Of a stretch of DNA of 64,000 nt, positions 52,036 through 63,294 are shown piece by piece (within the stretch, counting starts at the first letter, position 1; the number at the start of each line of letters is the position of its first letter). The translations under genes were made by a program, and so were the position numbers. The stretch is from Torymus aiolomorphi (taxonomy: Eukaryota > Arthropoda > Insecta > Hymenoptera > Torymidae). The notes under the pieces were generated by a model. It did no database searches, was not told the DNA's origin, and saw only the letters and a program-made list of their open reading frames with translations. The stretch is from contig CM070877.1 of assembly GCA_036365515.1 (NCBI GenBank), positions 17,380,201 through 17,444,200 on the forward strand, in the 5' to 3' direction.

Positions 52036-52059
52036 TATCTGCCGATAGAACCACCTTAA

Positions 52060-55000
52060 CAATTTTATATACATAAAAAATTTAATTTATTCTCATCTTT
52101 ATCTTGCTGAAATATGAAGTATATTTATATAGCAACGTTTATCTATGAACGTTTATCTTAATACTTCAGTATATATATGTATAAAGATACACTTTACACG
52201 TATCTAATACAACTGAGAATAGTTATCCTATCTGTTATGAAATTTGTATGAACTATAACACTTTGTTGAAGTTCATATCAGAAACACTTTCTACGATGTG
52301 GAAAGTGTGTTCTGACTATCTCCCTTGCCTTATGTAAAAATATATATAATACTATTTATTGAAATTAGTGAGATTATTTAAATAATGGTTCATTGTTGTA
52401 AAACAATGGGTTATTGTTGCGATGCGGCGACATATTTTTGTGAAACTGACGAGCGCGCGCGCACTGGCGATGTTTTATTCAGCATTCGTTTTGAGGGACC
52501 AGAGAACTTTCTATTTATACGGTGTTCCTTAACGAACAAGAGAGGGAGAAGAGAGAGAGAAAATAAAAAACAAAGACGTAGTAACTAAATTCTGAGTTCA
52601 GGCGTGACTTGTCGGCGTTTTTTAGTCAATAGATGTGATGATTACGGTAAATAAGAAAATGTAGCAGTAAAATTTAAGTATGAATTGGGTTACTCCTACA
52701 ACATTTCATCTAGGACTTAAATTACGAATTCCTACATCGCTTTTTCCTGTTTTTTTAACTTGACTTTAATGTTTTAAACGACCATAATCGTTAAAATGTA
52801 AGAAAGAAATACAATGGTAATTGTAAACCCTACTATTCCCTTGAAACTGGTTTTTCTGTAATGATTACCCCCTTGATTCCTCATTTATACGAAGACCTAC
52901 TTAGAATACTTCCTAATCTACAAATATTCTTCAATATTATTTGTTAAACATCTGCATAATCATTTCTCTCATCCTAAAAATAACTGTTCCAACGTCGCCC
53001 ACTCCTAAGGGTCCAATCCAGCCTGCTCTATTCTCAAAAAAGAAACTTTCGCTGCCCGTGTAACAACCTCCGTACGCACCAACTCGAGCCACTTTTTAAC
53101 GCTGCAGCAGCAGAAGCAGCGGCATCGCTGCATTGCTGCGCCGAAGTCGGTCGATTCACCGCTCGCCGGAGTGAGAGGAAGAGAGTTCCGGTTTCTGACC
53201 TTGATTCCCCGATGGAACCGAGAAGTAGGCATACGCGCGAGCAAGCGAGCGAACCAGTGAGGAACGCAACCAGAACTTGAAGGTTCTTTCTGTCTTTCTC
53301 TCTCTTGTCGATGATGGGCACATAAGCCTACATCGAGAGAAAGAGAAAAAAAGAACCGAGCACCGCTGTTGCGCAACGTTGTTCCAGATTTACAGGCGAC
53401 TCTGTCGCTGGAAAAGCCGTACAAACGGAGAGGAGGATTACAGGCGAATTCTCGTCGAGGTGTTTAGCGCGAAAAGTGGGTTGCTGGGGGGGATTTGGAT
53501 GTGCAACGGGTTAGAGGAGATTTACCAAGAGTGGAAGAGAAAGAAAGAGAGGCTTATTCTTGGGGTTGAGCACGATGTCGGGAGGTAGACAGGTGTTTAT
53601 TACTGATAGATTAATGGATTTGGTTGATTTATGGGTGCTTTCTTGGAGAGAAAGAATTTCAAGCGTTTAAGGCTCACGGGTACAGCGCATGTCCTAGTTT
53701 CTGTACCTTTAGCATTTTTGTAGGACAATCTATCTATATAGATTTTTTCGTTATTGGGATCTGACATGCACTATTTCAGTCAATCATCGTACGTACGAAT
53801 TTGTACCATATTATCGGCATGTAGATGGGTTTATGTAAGATTTCCTTATGAATAATTTTAAAACTAATTATTATTTTGCAGTCAGAACTCTCTCAGAGCT
53901 GTTTGTGAAATGGAACAGACAAACCAAAATAAGAAACCTATGAAAAATTGTTTGTTTTGATTAATACTATACAAAAGTTGATTACTCCCGCTGTCCGAGA
54001 AAATGTATGTATTGATGAATTTCTTCAATCTTCTACGTCAGCTGCAGTCATAGGATGTAATTTAAAAATAGAAGCAAAGCGGCTTATTTGGATGTGCGAG
54101 GTTAATCAGTTAACCGGATGATTTTTGAAAACAACTCTCAACGAAAAATTAATTAAATTTTACAATTTTTATAGAAATACATGTTAATAGCATTTTATAA
54201 TCATTATAATCGGCCAGAAAAATTGAGGTATGATATCACATAAGAAAAATTGAAGTTAGATTTAAAAAATTCTTTCACTTTTAGAAAACTTCCATATATA
54301 TAGATATTTTGTATTTACATTTTGCGTTTCCAAATATATGCATTGCATTCCTATATATATATGGAAGTTTTCTGTTAGTGTAAGGATGGTGTCTTATACT
54401 AAATTTTTCTTGAAAAATGACTCAAACTAAGATTAAAAAATGGCTATGTTAACAATATTACAATAGTAATTAATACTTCGCAATTAATAAAAGAATTAGA
54501 AGAAAAATTTAATAAACGAATCTATTGATTCCCATTATGAAATCAACTCAACCTCGCCTTTTATTTTCCACTCCCGCACCTAATTACACGATCTATATAG
54601 GAAAACATAGCAACAACAACTGTTTAATCAATACTCCACATCCTCGTAAACAACTATCCCAATCCAACCTTCCACTCTCCAAAAACCACACAAATCCACC
54701 TCATATGAACGCACGAAAAATCCCTTATTCACTACAAAAAAAACAACTACCGTGTTCTATCGGGAAACATTAACAATCGCGTTCGCATAATGTTGAAAAA
54801 GCCGCGCGAGTTAGCGCGCGTCGCGTTTGACCTTCGCAGCGGCGTTGTCCTTGAAATTATCACGCGGAACATCCTGCACCAGTAGCGCGATTACGTGACG
54901 TTTTATGTAATTTTCCAATTATCGGCGACGCGGAACTAGCACCTTGTGACGATAGACAATGCGGGGCTTGTTTTACCGGTGTCAAGGGACGGATTTTCCG

Positions 55001-55172
55001 TAGGTGGTGGGTAAAAAATAAAATGGGACGTGTTATGGGTTTCGCAGTTTTTCCTGATTCTGTTTTTCAGCTTTATTAAACGCTCATAGAAATGTTTGTT
55101 CTTTTAATTTCGTTAATGCTGTTGAAAACTGAATATTGAATTGAAAATTCATTTGTTTTTTCATTTCTGAAA
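52060..55172. other. Non-coding region
   Basis: A CG-rich block with CAG/GCAGC triplets lies at 52960-53600. Frames through it in both directions show no conserved domain. A GATATATATGGAAGTTTTCT-type phrase occurs twice in opposite orientation near 54286 and 54355, a small hairpin. No gene is supported. Confidence 0.45.
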
Positions 55173-55370
55173 TAAGGTAAAAGTACCAATGAGCGGCCAG
55201 TGCCCAGTATGTGGCCATCTAGATAAATATTCAATTACTTTAAAGAATTTGAGATGTGAATTTATCGCCCTCCATATTATTCATGTTTGAAAGATACTTA
55301 TGGATCAGGATGGGGCTTTTTTAATACAAAAAAAGAGACTTGATCTTTTTTTTCTGTAAATGCTTCAAAG

Positions 55371-55407
55371 CGACGTTTCGTCGGCTTGGTCTGCCGACCT
55401 CTTCAGG
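55371..55407 (-). ncRNA. Hammerhead-ribozyme-like motif (left arm)
   Basis: Minus strand: CCTGAAGAGGTCGGC, a loop AGACCAA, then GCCGACGAAACGTCG. This fits the CUGANGA / stem II / GAAA core, with a six-pair stem II. Hammerhead motifs are established in Penelope-like element termini. I cannot fold stems I and III with certainty. Confidence 0.6.
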
Positions 55408-55680
55408 CTAGATGTTTATTAAATAAAAATACAGAATTACAAATCACGTATAACATTCGGTAAAAAAACCAATGATATATAAAAAAGAAACGAACCCTAT
55501 TTACCTTAAACGTTGGCACAAGTCAACGAGTCAAAATTTATAACGATGTACAGTCATATTAACACTTACGGCTAGTGGCAAAGAACATTAACGTACATAT
55601 CAATTTATACACAACGCTATCAAAATAGACGAAAGTATTGAAGTAGTCAATCATAACAAAAACAATCATGACGTTAGCAG

Positions 55681-55993
55681 TTAAAATTTCGAAAGTAAAG
55701 GAAAATAAATGCGGTTAAGTGTATAAATATCCTCTTTCTTGTTTATACTGTGTTTGTTACATTTTATGTGTATCATTTCCGATAAGAGTCTTTTTTTATA
55801 ATTCCGCTCAATGTCTATAATTTTTGTGTCGTCCCAATTAAATTCATGATTCAAACTATTTTTGTGGGTGTGTACTACGGACTCGATGTTTTTGTTTTTC
55901 TTATGTTCATTGATTCTTGTTTTTAAAGAACGTTTGGTTTCACCAATGTACGTAGCTGGGCAATTTTTACAAGTAAATTTGTACACCACACCT
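55681..55993 (-). pseudogene. Inverted copy of the Penelope GIY-YIG endonuclease end
   Basis: The minus strand encodes GVVYKFTCKNCPATYIGETK to the C-terminal FPLLSKF, identical by eye to residues of the plus-strand gene. It is only the C-terminal 100 residues or so, cut at 55993 where it meets the head of the opposite copy. Confidence 0.9.
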
Positions 55994-57804
55994 ATAAATA
56001 TGACATAAGAGAAAAAGTTACGGAAAACTTGAATTGGACCCTTAAAAAACAAACCCAGATTTCGACAGAAGAACGTAATTTCACCAAAAAACTAATAGCT
56101 TCCAAAAAATTTTTAAAAAATAATCCTAATATAATGTTCACAAAAGCTGATAAAGGCAATGTGACTGTTTGTCTAAATAAATCTGATTACACCTCAAAAA
56201 TGCTTGAACTTTTGTCGGACCAAAATACTTATATTAATGTCAGTAGAAACCCGCTTAGTAAATTAAGATTAGATACTAAAGTAATACTTAATAATCTTAA
56301 CAATAACGAGTTTTTATCTGATAGATACCATAAAAATCAACTAACTCTCACGAACACAACTATAGCAAAAGGTTACGGCCTGCCAAAAATACACAAGGAA
56401 AATGCGCCACTTCGCCCGATCATATCACTAGTAAATAGTCCTACTCACCTTTTAGCCGAAATTATTTATAAAGAATTAAAAGATTCAATTAAGTTACCGG
56501 AATCCCACATCAATAATAGTTTTGAACTAAAAGTTAAATTAAAGAATTTCAAATTACAGGATGAGCACATTTTATTATCTTTAGATGTCAAATCGTTATT
56601 TACTAGCATTCCGGTGGAGCTTGTATGTGACAGTATCGATAAACGCGTGCGTTCTATCATGAACAAATGTTTAATTCCCATAGATGAAATAAAAAAGTGT
56701 ATCCGTTTCTTATATGACAACACTTACTTCTCTTTCAATAACAAGGTTTACAAACAAATATACGGTACACCGATGGGTTCCCCAATCTCTCCACTCTTTG
56801 CTGATATTGTTATGGATGATTTGGAAAAAATGTGTTTACAAACCTTGAAGAATAAATATAATTGTGTACCACTTTTTTATTATAGATATGTTGATGACAC
56901 TATTATGTGCATAAAAAGAGAACACATTGATCTGGTAGTTTCCATTTTTAATTCATACCACAAAAGTTTACAATTCACATATGAAATAGAAAATAATAAT
57001 AGTATTAGCTTTTTAGATATGACATTAATTAAAGAAAACAATAGAATTAGTACAAATTGGTATCAAAAGCCAACTTCTTCAAGTAGAGTAATCAATTTTC
57101 TTTCAAAACATCCAATCCAGCAAAAAAGAAATATCATCTATAACCTAACTGACAGAGCGATTGTACTTTCAGACAAGCGATTTCATTTCGAGAATTTGAA
57201 AAAAATTAAAAATATGTTAATTCTTAATGAGTATCCTTCTACTTTCATTGATAAAAATATTAAAACACGTCTACAGTATCTAAAATATAAATCAAAATTC
57301 ATTAACAAAAACACACATAAAAAATCAATGTTCCAAAAAATGCCTAAGATTCAATTACCGTTCACTAACAATTACGAAAGAATTTCTTCAATTTTTAAGC
57401 AATACAATATTACCACGACTCCCACAGTGAATAAAAGTATGAACTCCGTGATTAAATTGGGGAAAGATAAGTCTGACAAATGGGATCAAACAGGTGTGGT
57501 GTACAAATTTACTTGTAAAAATTGCCCAGCTACGTACATTGGTGAAACCAAACGTTCTTTAAAAACAAGAATCAATGAACATAAGAAAAACAAAAACATC
57601 GAGTCCGTAGTACACACCCACAAAAATAGTTTGAATCATGAATTTAATTGGGACGACACAAAAATTATAGACATTGAGCGGAATTATAAAAAAAGACTCT
57701 TATCGGAAATGATACACATAAAATGTAACAAACACAGTATAAACAAGAAAGAGGATATTTATACACTTAACCGCATTTATTTTCCTTTACTTTCGAAATT
57801 TTAA
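55994..57804 (+). CDS. Penelope-like reverse transcriptase with GIY-YIG endonuclease, 5'-truncated
   Basis: Frame uninterrupted from the arm junction to the TAA at 57802, about 600 residues. No ATG lies near the junction; the first internal Met is in IMFTKADKGN, so the N-terminus is missing rather than short. Motifs in order: GLPKIHKENAPLRPI, SLVNSPTH, LSLDVKSLFTSIP (motif A Asp), YGTPMGSPISPLFADI (motif B), YRYVDDTIM (motif C), then the thumb and WYQKPTSS. The C-terminus is a GIY-YIG nuclease: VVYKF, TYIGETKRSLKTRINEH with the catalytic Arg, and CNKHSIN. Such enzymes copy their RNA at a nicked target in the nucleus. Catalytic residues look intact, but this truncated copy has no visible start. 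Confidence 0.92.
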
Positions 57805-58078
57805 CTGCTAACGTCATGATTGTTTTTGTTATGATTGACTACTTCAATACTTTCGTCTATTTTGATAGCGTTGTGTATAAATTGATATGTACGTTAATGT
57901 TCTTTGCCACTAGCCGTAAGTGTTAATATGACTGTACATCGTTATAAATTTTGACTCGTTGACTTGTGCCAACGTTTAAGGTAAATAGGGTTCGTTTCTT
58001 TTTTTATATATCATTGGTTTTTTTACCGAATGTTATACGTGATTTGTAATTCTGTATTTTTATTTAATAAACATCTAG

Positions 58079-58115
58079 CCTGAAGAGGTCGGCAGACCAA
58101 GCCGACGAAACGTCG
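58079..58115 (+). ncRNA. Hammerhead-ribozyme-like motif (right arm)
   Basis: Plus-strand copy of the same motif in the other arm, 275 bp downstream of the stop codon, so it would lie in the element's own 3' UTR transcript. Confidence 0.6.
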
Positions 58116-59130
58116 CTTTGAAGCATTTACAGAAAAAAAAGATCAAGTCTCTTTTTTTGTATTAAAAAAGCCCCATCCTGATCCATAAGTATCTTTCAAA
58201 CATACTTTAAAGAATGTGTAGTAGTTGGATAATATTTTATTCTATAAGATGATTCTAAAATAATTAATGCTTATTGTTTAAATAGTATTATTACTCTTAG
58301 TGAAAATTTAATACTTAAAAAGACGATTTGAAAATGCTACTCGCGGGGATCACGGCTTTCTATGAGAGGTCCTTAATGCTTTCGTAAGGATTCATGATTC
58401 GCCTTTTAGGTATTTTTAAATAAATTTGAAGTAAATCTTTACTCTTGAAAGTTTTAAGACACTTCTAAGATGCATCGAATTCAATTACAGTCGTTAGGAG
58501 CCCAATAATTATTGTTTTTAATAAAAATAATTCAAGATTATCTACTAGTACAGTTTAAACGTCATGTCCCAATACTTGGACCTATGTATTTCACCGATGT
58601 TTTGATGGTTAGGGTTCCTACGTATTGGTAGAGTTAGTGGGTTGGAAAACCATAATATGATTATTATACATTGATTTGCTGTAATTTCATATCATTAACG
58701 ATTGATTTAGTGTTAAAAAGTATTTCCAGTCCAAAATTTAGCGATTTTATTATTTTTACATAAAAATCAAAATAAATATAGAGTACAAATTATATGGTCC
58801 AAGTATTGGAACTAACAATTTCGACCACTAGTACATGACTTTTTAACATGGTCCAACTACTAGTACAAGCAGTGTATTCATAATTTAATTAATTTTTCTA
58901 TCATAAAAGCTTATTTTCACAAATTAAATACTTTTTTCGCAAGTAAAAAGTAATAATAATTCTATTGGCTACTGATTCTATGCATTTTTAATAATATTTC
59001 GCATTTAAAATATGACATCAAAATTCTAGCTTAACTAAGCGGACATCTATTGGTACTTTTACCTTATTAGCAGCTATAGAGCTGTACTTGATGATATTTC
59101 TCATGAAATCTGTTACTAAATTTACCATAT

Positions 59131-59465
59131 ATCGACGGCTGAGAGGAAGAAGAACGTATCTCGGCGCACGGACGAAGAACGACGTATCTCGGCGCGCGGA
59201 TGAAGAACGACGTATCTCGGCGCGAGGATGAAGAACGACGTATCTCGGCGCTCGGTTGAAGAATGACGTATCTCGCCGCTATACTGGCCGTGCATTGGCC
59301 GTAAGAGATCATCCGCGCGCCGAGATACGTCGTTTTTCATTTTCGCGGCGAGATACGTCGTTCTTCATCCGCGCGCCGAGATACGTCGTTCTTCACCCGA
59401 GCGCCGAGATACGTCGTTCTTCATCCGCGCGTCGAGATACGTTCTTCTTTCTCTCAGCCGTCGAT
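59131..59465. repeat. Palindromic array: five 28-bp units facing five inverted units
   Basis: Units such as GAAGAACGACGTATCTCGGC followed by GCGCGGAT repeat five times left to right. They are then mirrored as CCGAGATACGTCGTTCTTC units after a spacer of about 30 bp (about 59280-59312). Outer ends ATCGACGGCTGAGAG / CTCTCAGCCGTCGAT are inverted too. No target duplication is clear. Arg/Ser-rich frames on both strands are by-products. The build recalls foldback elements whose arms are made of tandem repeats. Confidence 0.9.
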
Positions 59466-59931
59466 TTATGTTGCACGAAAAAACATATATGACAGGTAAT
59501 ATTTTTGTCCGATTTTGAATATTTAAAAGTCTTTCCATAAAAATTCAATTAAATTTTCAAGGATATCTTTTATAACTTGATAATATAAAATATGAAACTC
59601 TTTACCAAGATTCGAAGCAACAAGTGTTGTTATAAATTTAGATAAAGTATAAATTATAAACAATATTATTACATTCATTTATTTGAATGCGTAATTGTAG
59701 CTATCACATACAATTTCATCGTTTTTCAGAACCATGTCTAAAGTCATCTTACAAAGTTATAATAAGAAATTTTTTATAGACGTATAAAACTACTGCTATA
59801 ATTCTTTTTATAAATTAAGTTAAAACGCTTTATACTGTGGATTGTGCAAAAATATTCTTACCTCTATAATTGTATTCAATTTGGAATAAATTCAATAATT
59901 TTTCTCGAAAATTGCCTTATTCTAGCCAATA
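59466..59931. other. AT-rich non-coding DNA
   Basis: Nothing recognised. Confidence 0.4.
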
Positions 59932-60332
59932 CACTGAAAAAAATTTTAGGCTGTACAAAGCATAGTTTAGATTTGCTGTACTAGCACTATTTATACTGAT
60001 CATTTACCCTTACAGACGGCTGAAGTAGCCTATTTATTTCTATAATGTAACGGCACTATTGGTCAGATGCGCAAAATGTATTTGTACAGCTCTGATAACG
60101 GTACGATTTAGTTGACAACGCTACAATGCGAAGCCAACGTTTATGCTATAACCTCAAAAAGTCACAAAATCCTTCGATCAACCGCGTGTCTTTATCAATC
60201 GAGATTATTTTAATGAAAAATATGTACATATATCCAATCATAACCTATTTAATGCTTCCACAAAAGAACTCTATGATTAGGGGAATGGACTTCAACGAAC
60301 GAGTTATTGTTTAAAAATTGATATATTTTAAA

Positions 60333-60370
60333 CCAACATTTCGAGGGTTATTTTACCCTCCTCTTCAGGG
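60333..60370 (-). ncRNA. Hammerhead-like motif, second element left arm
   Basis: Minus strand: CCCTGAAGAGGAGGGT, loop, ACCCTCGAAATGTTGG. Same CUGANGA / paired stem / GAAA layout with a different stem II sequence from the first element, which suggests the stem is maintained by pairing. Confidence 0.55.
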
Positions 60371-61060
60371 CTACAATTAAATGAAAAATAGTCATACAAT
60401 CGAATGTAAACGACGAGAACATAATCTTAAAATGTAAAAAACAAATACCTTATGCTATCAAATTTTAACGCATAATAACGTCGTTAAAGTCAATCGCTAT
60501 TGTAGTTGTTAAACAAATATATACATGTGTGTAAAAACCGGTTGGACCAAAGTGCTAAAAAAATTTTTTTATTGAAAGCTAAGTGAAAAAGAGAACGTAA
60601 TAAAGAAAACCAAATAATACTTATAAAGAAACAGAAAACTCACATCCTTCGTTTTGTCTCACTTTCATTGTTGTTAGAAGGACACTTGTAATCGATGGCA
60701 CTTGGAGCAACACTGAAGAAACGATATCAAATTCGAAAATTAGCCGATGTTTAAAAGATGGCAAAGGAAGGGGGAGGCGTTTACGTGGGAGAGAATCAGT
60801 GAGGCTCTCACACGGTTAGAATAGGGAAGCATGACTGTAGGAAGTCGGCGGGGCTTCGCTACACTGGCACTAAGGCTAGTATAGACAATAGACCAGCGTC
60901 GCTTATGCCACCTCTCTACATCATACTACCCGGATACGTGCGGACGAATTTTAGTCGTGTGGAAGGAAAGGTGGAGGCAACCGAACAGATATGTGTGAAT
61001 GTTAGGAAGCGGTACAATATTTTTTTATTAAATCTATTGTTTTCTTGTAGGAAGTCTCAA

Positions 61061-61459
61061 GGGGGTGTCGCACTACGCTAACACTGTTTTATCAGCGGAA
61101 CATGTAAAAGTAATTAATATAAATAAAAGGATAATGATTTACGCCTTGAACAAATTCAGTTGCCCTGCGTAATGGTGTAATACATCATTCTACAAAGTTT
61201 CGAGGCAAAAAAACGACGACACCTTTGTTTATTTTTGGAACGAAATTTGATTAATTTTCGTTAATTTTCGTTCCAAAAATAAACAAAGGTGTCGTCGTTT
61301 TTTTGTCTCAAAACTTTGTAGAACGATGTATTAGAGGATTATGCAGGGCAAGTGAATTTGTTTAAGACGCAAATCATTATCCTTTTATTTATATTAATTA
61401 TTTTGACATGTTCCGCCGATAAAACAGGGTTAGTGGTAAAGTAGGACTATTACACCACC
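61061..61459. mobile_element. TTAA-type hairpin element in the Penelope 3' UTR
   Basis: About 399 bp, folding around 61255. Right flank TTAA at 61460-61463; left flank TCAA at 61057-61060, probably a mutated TTAA. Ends are GGGGGTGTCGCACTACGC and, in complement, GGTGGTGTAATAGTCC. The inner arms (ACAAAGGTGTCGTCGTTTTT) are nearly identical. Confidence 0.7.
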
Positions 61460-61559
61460 TTAAGGAATTGCGTGTCTTCTATGTGGTTTAGTGTGTTTTC
61501 GTGGTAGTATATATTAAGCATCTCTGAAAATGACCGTTTGAAGAAATTAGTTTCATTAT

Positions 61560-62745
61560 CTAAATTTTTTTTTTTACTTTTTCGAAATCTATAGTGTGAC
61601 CAGTTTTTTCTGCGTGTACGGCTAAAGCGGAATTACTTACGCAATTCTTTACGGCTCTTATGTGTTCGTAGGTCCGTTTTTTGAGTTTTCTCTTACTCAT
61701 GCCAATGTAAGTCGATAAGCAATCATTACAATCAATTTTGTAAACAATCCCATAGCTATCTGAATTTTTTAGGCGGTCTTTGCATAATCTTATTATGTTA
61801 CTAAATTTGTTGGTTGTTTTGTTAATCGGGACCAAGTTGTGCCTAAGTAGGATGTTATTGATTTTGGGTGTGAGGTGTTTAATGTACGGAAGAACTACTT
61901 TGTCTTTTAGCAGAATGGCGCGTCTGCTAGTTAGGTTAGTTGGTGGATTTTCAAAAGTTTTTAATCTCTTTTTTATGTAATTATTGATGATATGTTCAGG
62001 ATAGGAATTGCAACGGAGGAAATGTTTAACAATATTTAGGTTTTCCTGGTGGATTTTGGATGTGAGAGTTTAATGGATTTGTCAACTAAATTATAAATTA
62101 TGGCTATTTTTTGTGATTGGGGGTGGTGAGAGAGGTAACTGATATAACGACCAGAGGCAGTGTTCTTGCGGTACCAATTTGTTATTATGTTATTATTTTC
62201 GGTTTTGATGAGTTTGACGTCTAAAAACTTATGCTATTATTGCTTTCTCGTTCTATAGTGAATTGTAAATGTTCGTTATAGCTATTAAAAGAGGAAAAAA
62301 TCTCATCTGTTTTATCTTTTTTTGTGATTAGAAAACAATCATCAACGTATCTTTTAAATAGTAGTATATCATTTTTGTGTGTGCTCAGACAGGATGATTC
62401 TAAAAGTTCCAAAGTGATATCTGCAAACCATGGACTGGTGCAGAAACCCATTCGAGCTCCCATAATTTGCTTGTAAAACCTATTATTAAATTGCAAATAG
62501 GTTGAATCGAGTAATAAACTGATACCTTCTAGGAACTCCGCTCTTGACAAGTTTATTTTATTTTTAAGGAACTTCCATTTTTTTGTGATAGCTTGGAGGA
62601 TAAAATTGGAAGGGATATTGGAGAAAAGAGATACAACATCGAAGAAAGACAGTTCGAAGTCATCGGAAACAACTAAGTTGCCAGTAACTTTTCTGAGATC
62701 TAAACTGTTTTTTATTGTGGAATTCGGGAAAATGTCTATTAAAGA
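61560..62745 (-). pseudogene. Penelope-like reverse transcriptase / GIY-YIG, frameshifted
   Basis: From right to left: LDLRKVTGN, FELSFFDVVSLFSNIP (motif A), YLQFNNRFYKQIMGARMG (motif B, with the usual APMGSPLSP changed to ARMGFCTSP), KRYVDDCFLI (motif C), then SNNSISF. A one-base deletion at about 62222 shifts the frame, and LDVKLIKTENN through WYRKNTASGRY follows. Further breaks precede the C-terminal GIY-YIG part (YGIVYKIDCNDCLSTYIGMS, KRTYEHI). The N-terminus is cut by the right arm at about 62783. Non-functional. Confidence 0.9.
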
Positions 62746-63000
62746 GTAAGGCTAAACTTTTGTCAAGGGTGTACGTTCTGTTTTTCACTTAGCTTTCAAT
62801 AAAAAAATTTTTTTAGCACTTTGGTCCAACCGGTTTTTACACACATGTATATATTTGTTTAACAACTACAATAGCGATTGACTTTAACGACGTTATTATG
62901 CGTTAAAATTTGATAGCATAAGGTATTTGTTTTTTACATTTTAAGATTATGTTCTCGTCGTTTACATTCGATTATATGACAATTTTTCATTTAATTGTAG

Positions 63001-63038
63001 CCCTGAAGAGGAGGGTAAAATAACCCTCGAAATGTTGG
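63001..63038 (+). ncRNA. Hammerhead-like motif, second element right arm
   Basis: Plus-strand mirror copy of the motif at 60333-60370. Confidence 0.55.
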
Positions 63039-63294
63039 TTTAAAATATATCAATTTTTAAACAATAACTCGTTCGTTGAAGTCCATTCCCCTAATCACAA
63101 AATATTACTACGAACGTCTCATTTTCAAAAAAGAATTCTATACATTAGTGCTTTCAGTGTATGTTGTACGGCTCTCACAGCTGTACCGATACAATTACTG
63201 TACCTAAAAAATTTAGAGAAAAGAAAATCATCCAAAAAGTATCGTTGTCAGAGTCGTACCTTCAGTTCTCACAACGTAAATTTTTTTTTCAGTT

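Larger units (their letters stand above)
49763..52055. mobile_element. TTAA-flanked foldback element hosting further insertions
   Basis: TTAA at 49759-49762 and 52056-52059. Ends are GGTGGTTCTATGGGCAGATA and its diverged complement. Left arm 49763-50062 pairs with about 50880-51091. One TTAA element sits at the arm/centre boundary and one TA element in the right arm. No coding. Confidence 0.8.
55249..58202 (+). mobile_element. Penelope-like element with inverted terminal arms
   Basis: Arms 55283-55993 and 57492-58203 are inverted copies of about 711 bp. Each contains the GIY-YIG coding end, the 3' UTR and a hammerhead-like motif. Between them is a 5'-truncated copy of the reverse transcriptase. 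A 13-bp duplication TACTTTAAAGAAT at 55236-55248 and 58203-58215 marks the insertion into the host element. Head-to-head partial copies are a known habit of this group. Confidence 0.9.
55175..59064. mobile_element. TA-flanked inverted-repeat element split by a Penelope-like element
   Basis: Ends are AGGTAAAAGTACCAAT and ATTGGTACTTTTACCT, with TA at 55173-55174 and 59065-59066. Excluding the Penelope insertion the element is about 0.94 kb, non-coding. It holds repeated GGTCCAA(G/C)TA-like phrases (about 58570, 58795 and 58850). The ends resemble the GGTAAGTGACC family. Confidence 0.75.
60274..63097 (-). mobile_element. Second Penelope-like element, decayed, with inverted arms
   Basis: Arms 60274-60600 and about 62783-63097 are inverted copies starting TGATTAGGGGAATGGACTTC, each with a hammerhead-like motif. 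The coding sequence between them is on the minus strand and truncated where it meets the right arm. A TTAA-type hairpin element sits in its 3' UTR. No clear target duplication. Confidence 0.85.
59932..63294. mobile_element. Inverted-repeat element split by a second Penelope-like element
   Basis: The left end CACTGAAAAAAATTTTAGG faces a right end AACTGAAAAAAAAATTTAC in complement, each next to TA. A second pair supports this: GGTACGATTTAGTTGACAAC at about 60102 against GGTACGACTCTGACAACG in complement at about 63243. The arms are diverged, so boundaries are tentative. Confidence 0.5.

Noticed and set aside
52385..52588. 67-residue Cys-containing frame
   Set aside because: Tail is GA-repeat derived; no recognisable domain, splice context or secretion signal.
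59131..59465. Possible CRISPR array
   Set aside because: Eukaryotic context; units are contiguous without unique spacers and are mirrored.
59067..59492. Arg/Ser-rich frames over the palindromic 28-bp array
   Set aside because: 28 bp is not a multiple of three and the same peptide phrases appear on both strands, so they are repeat by-products.
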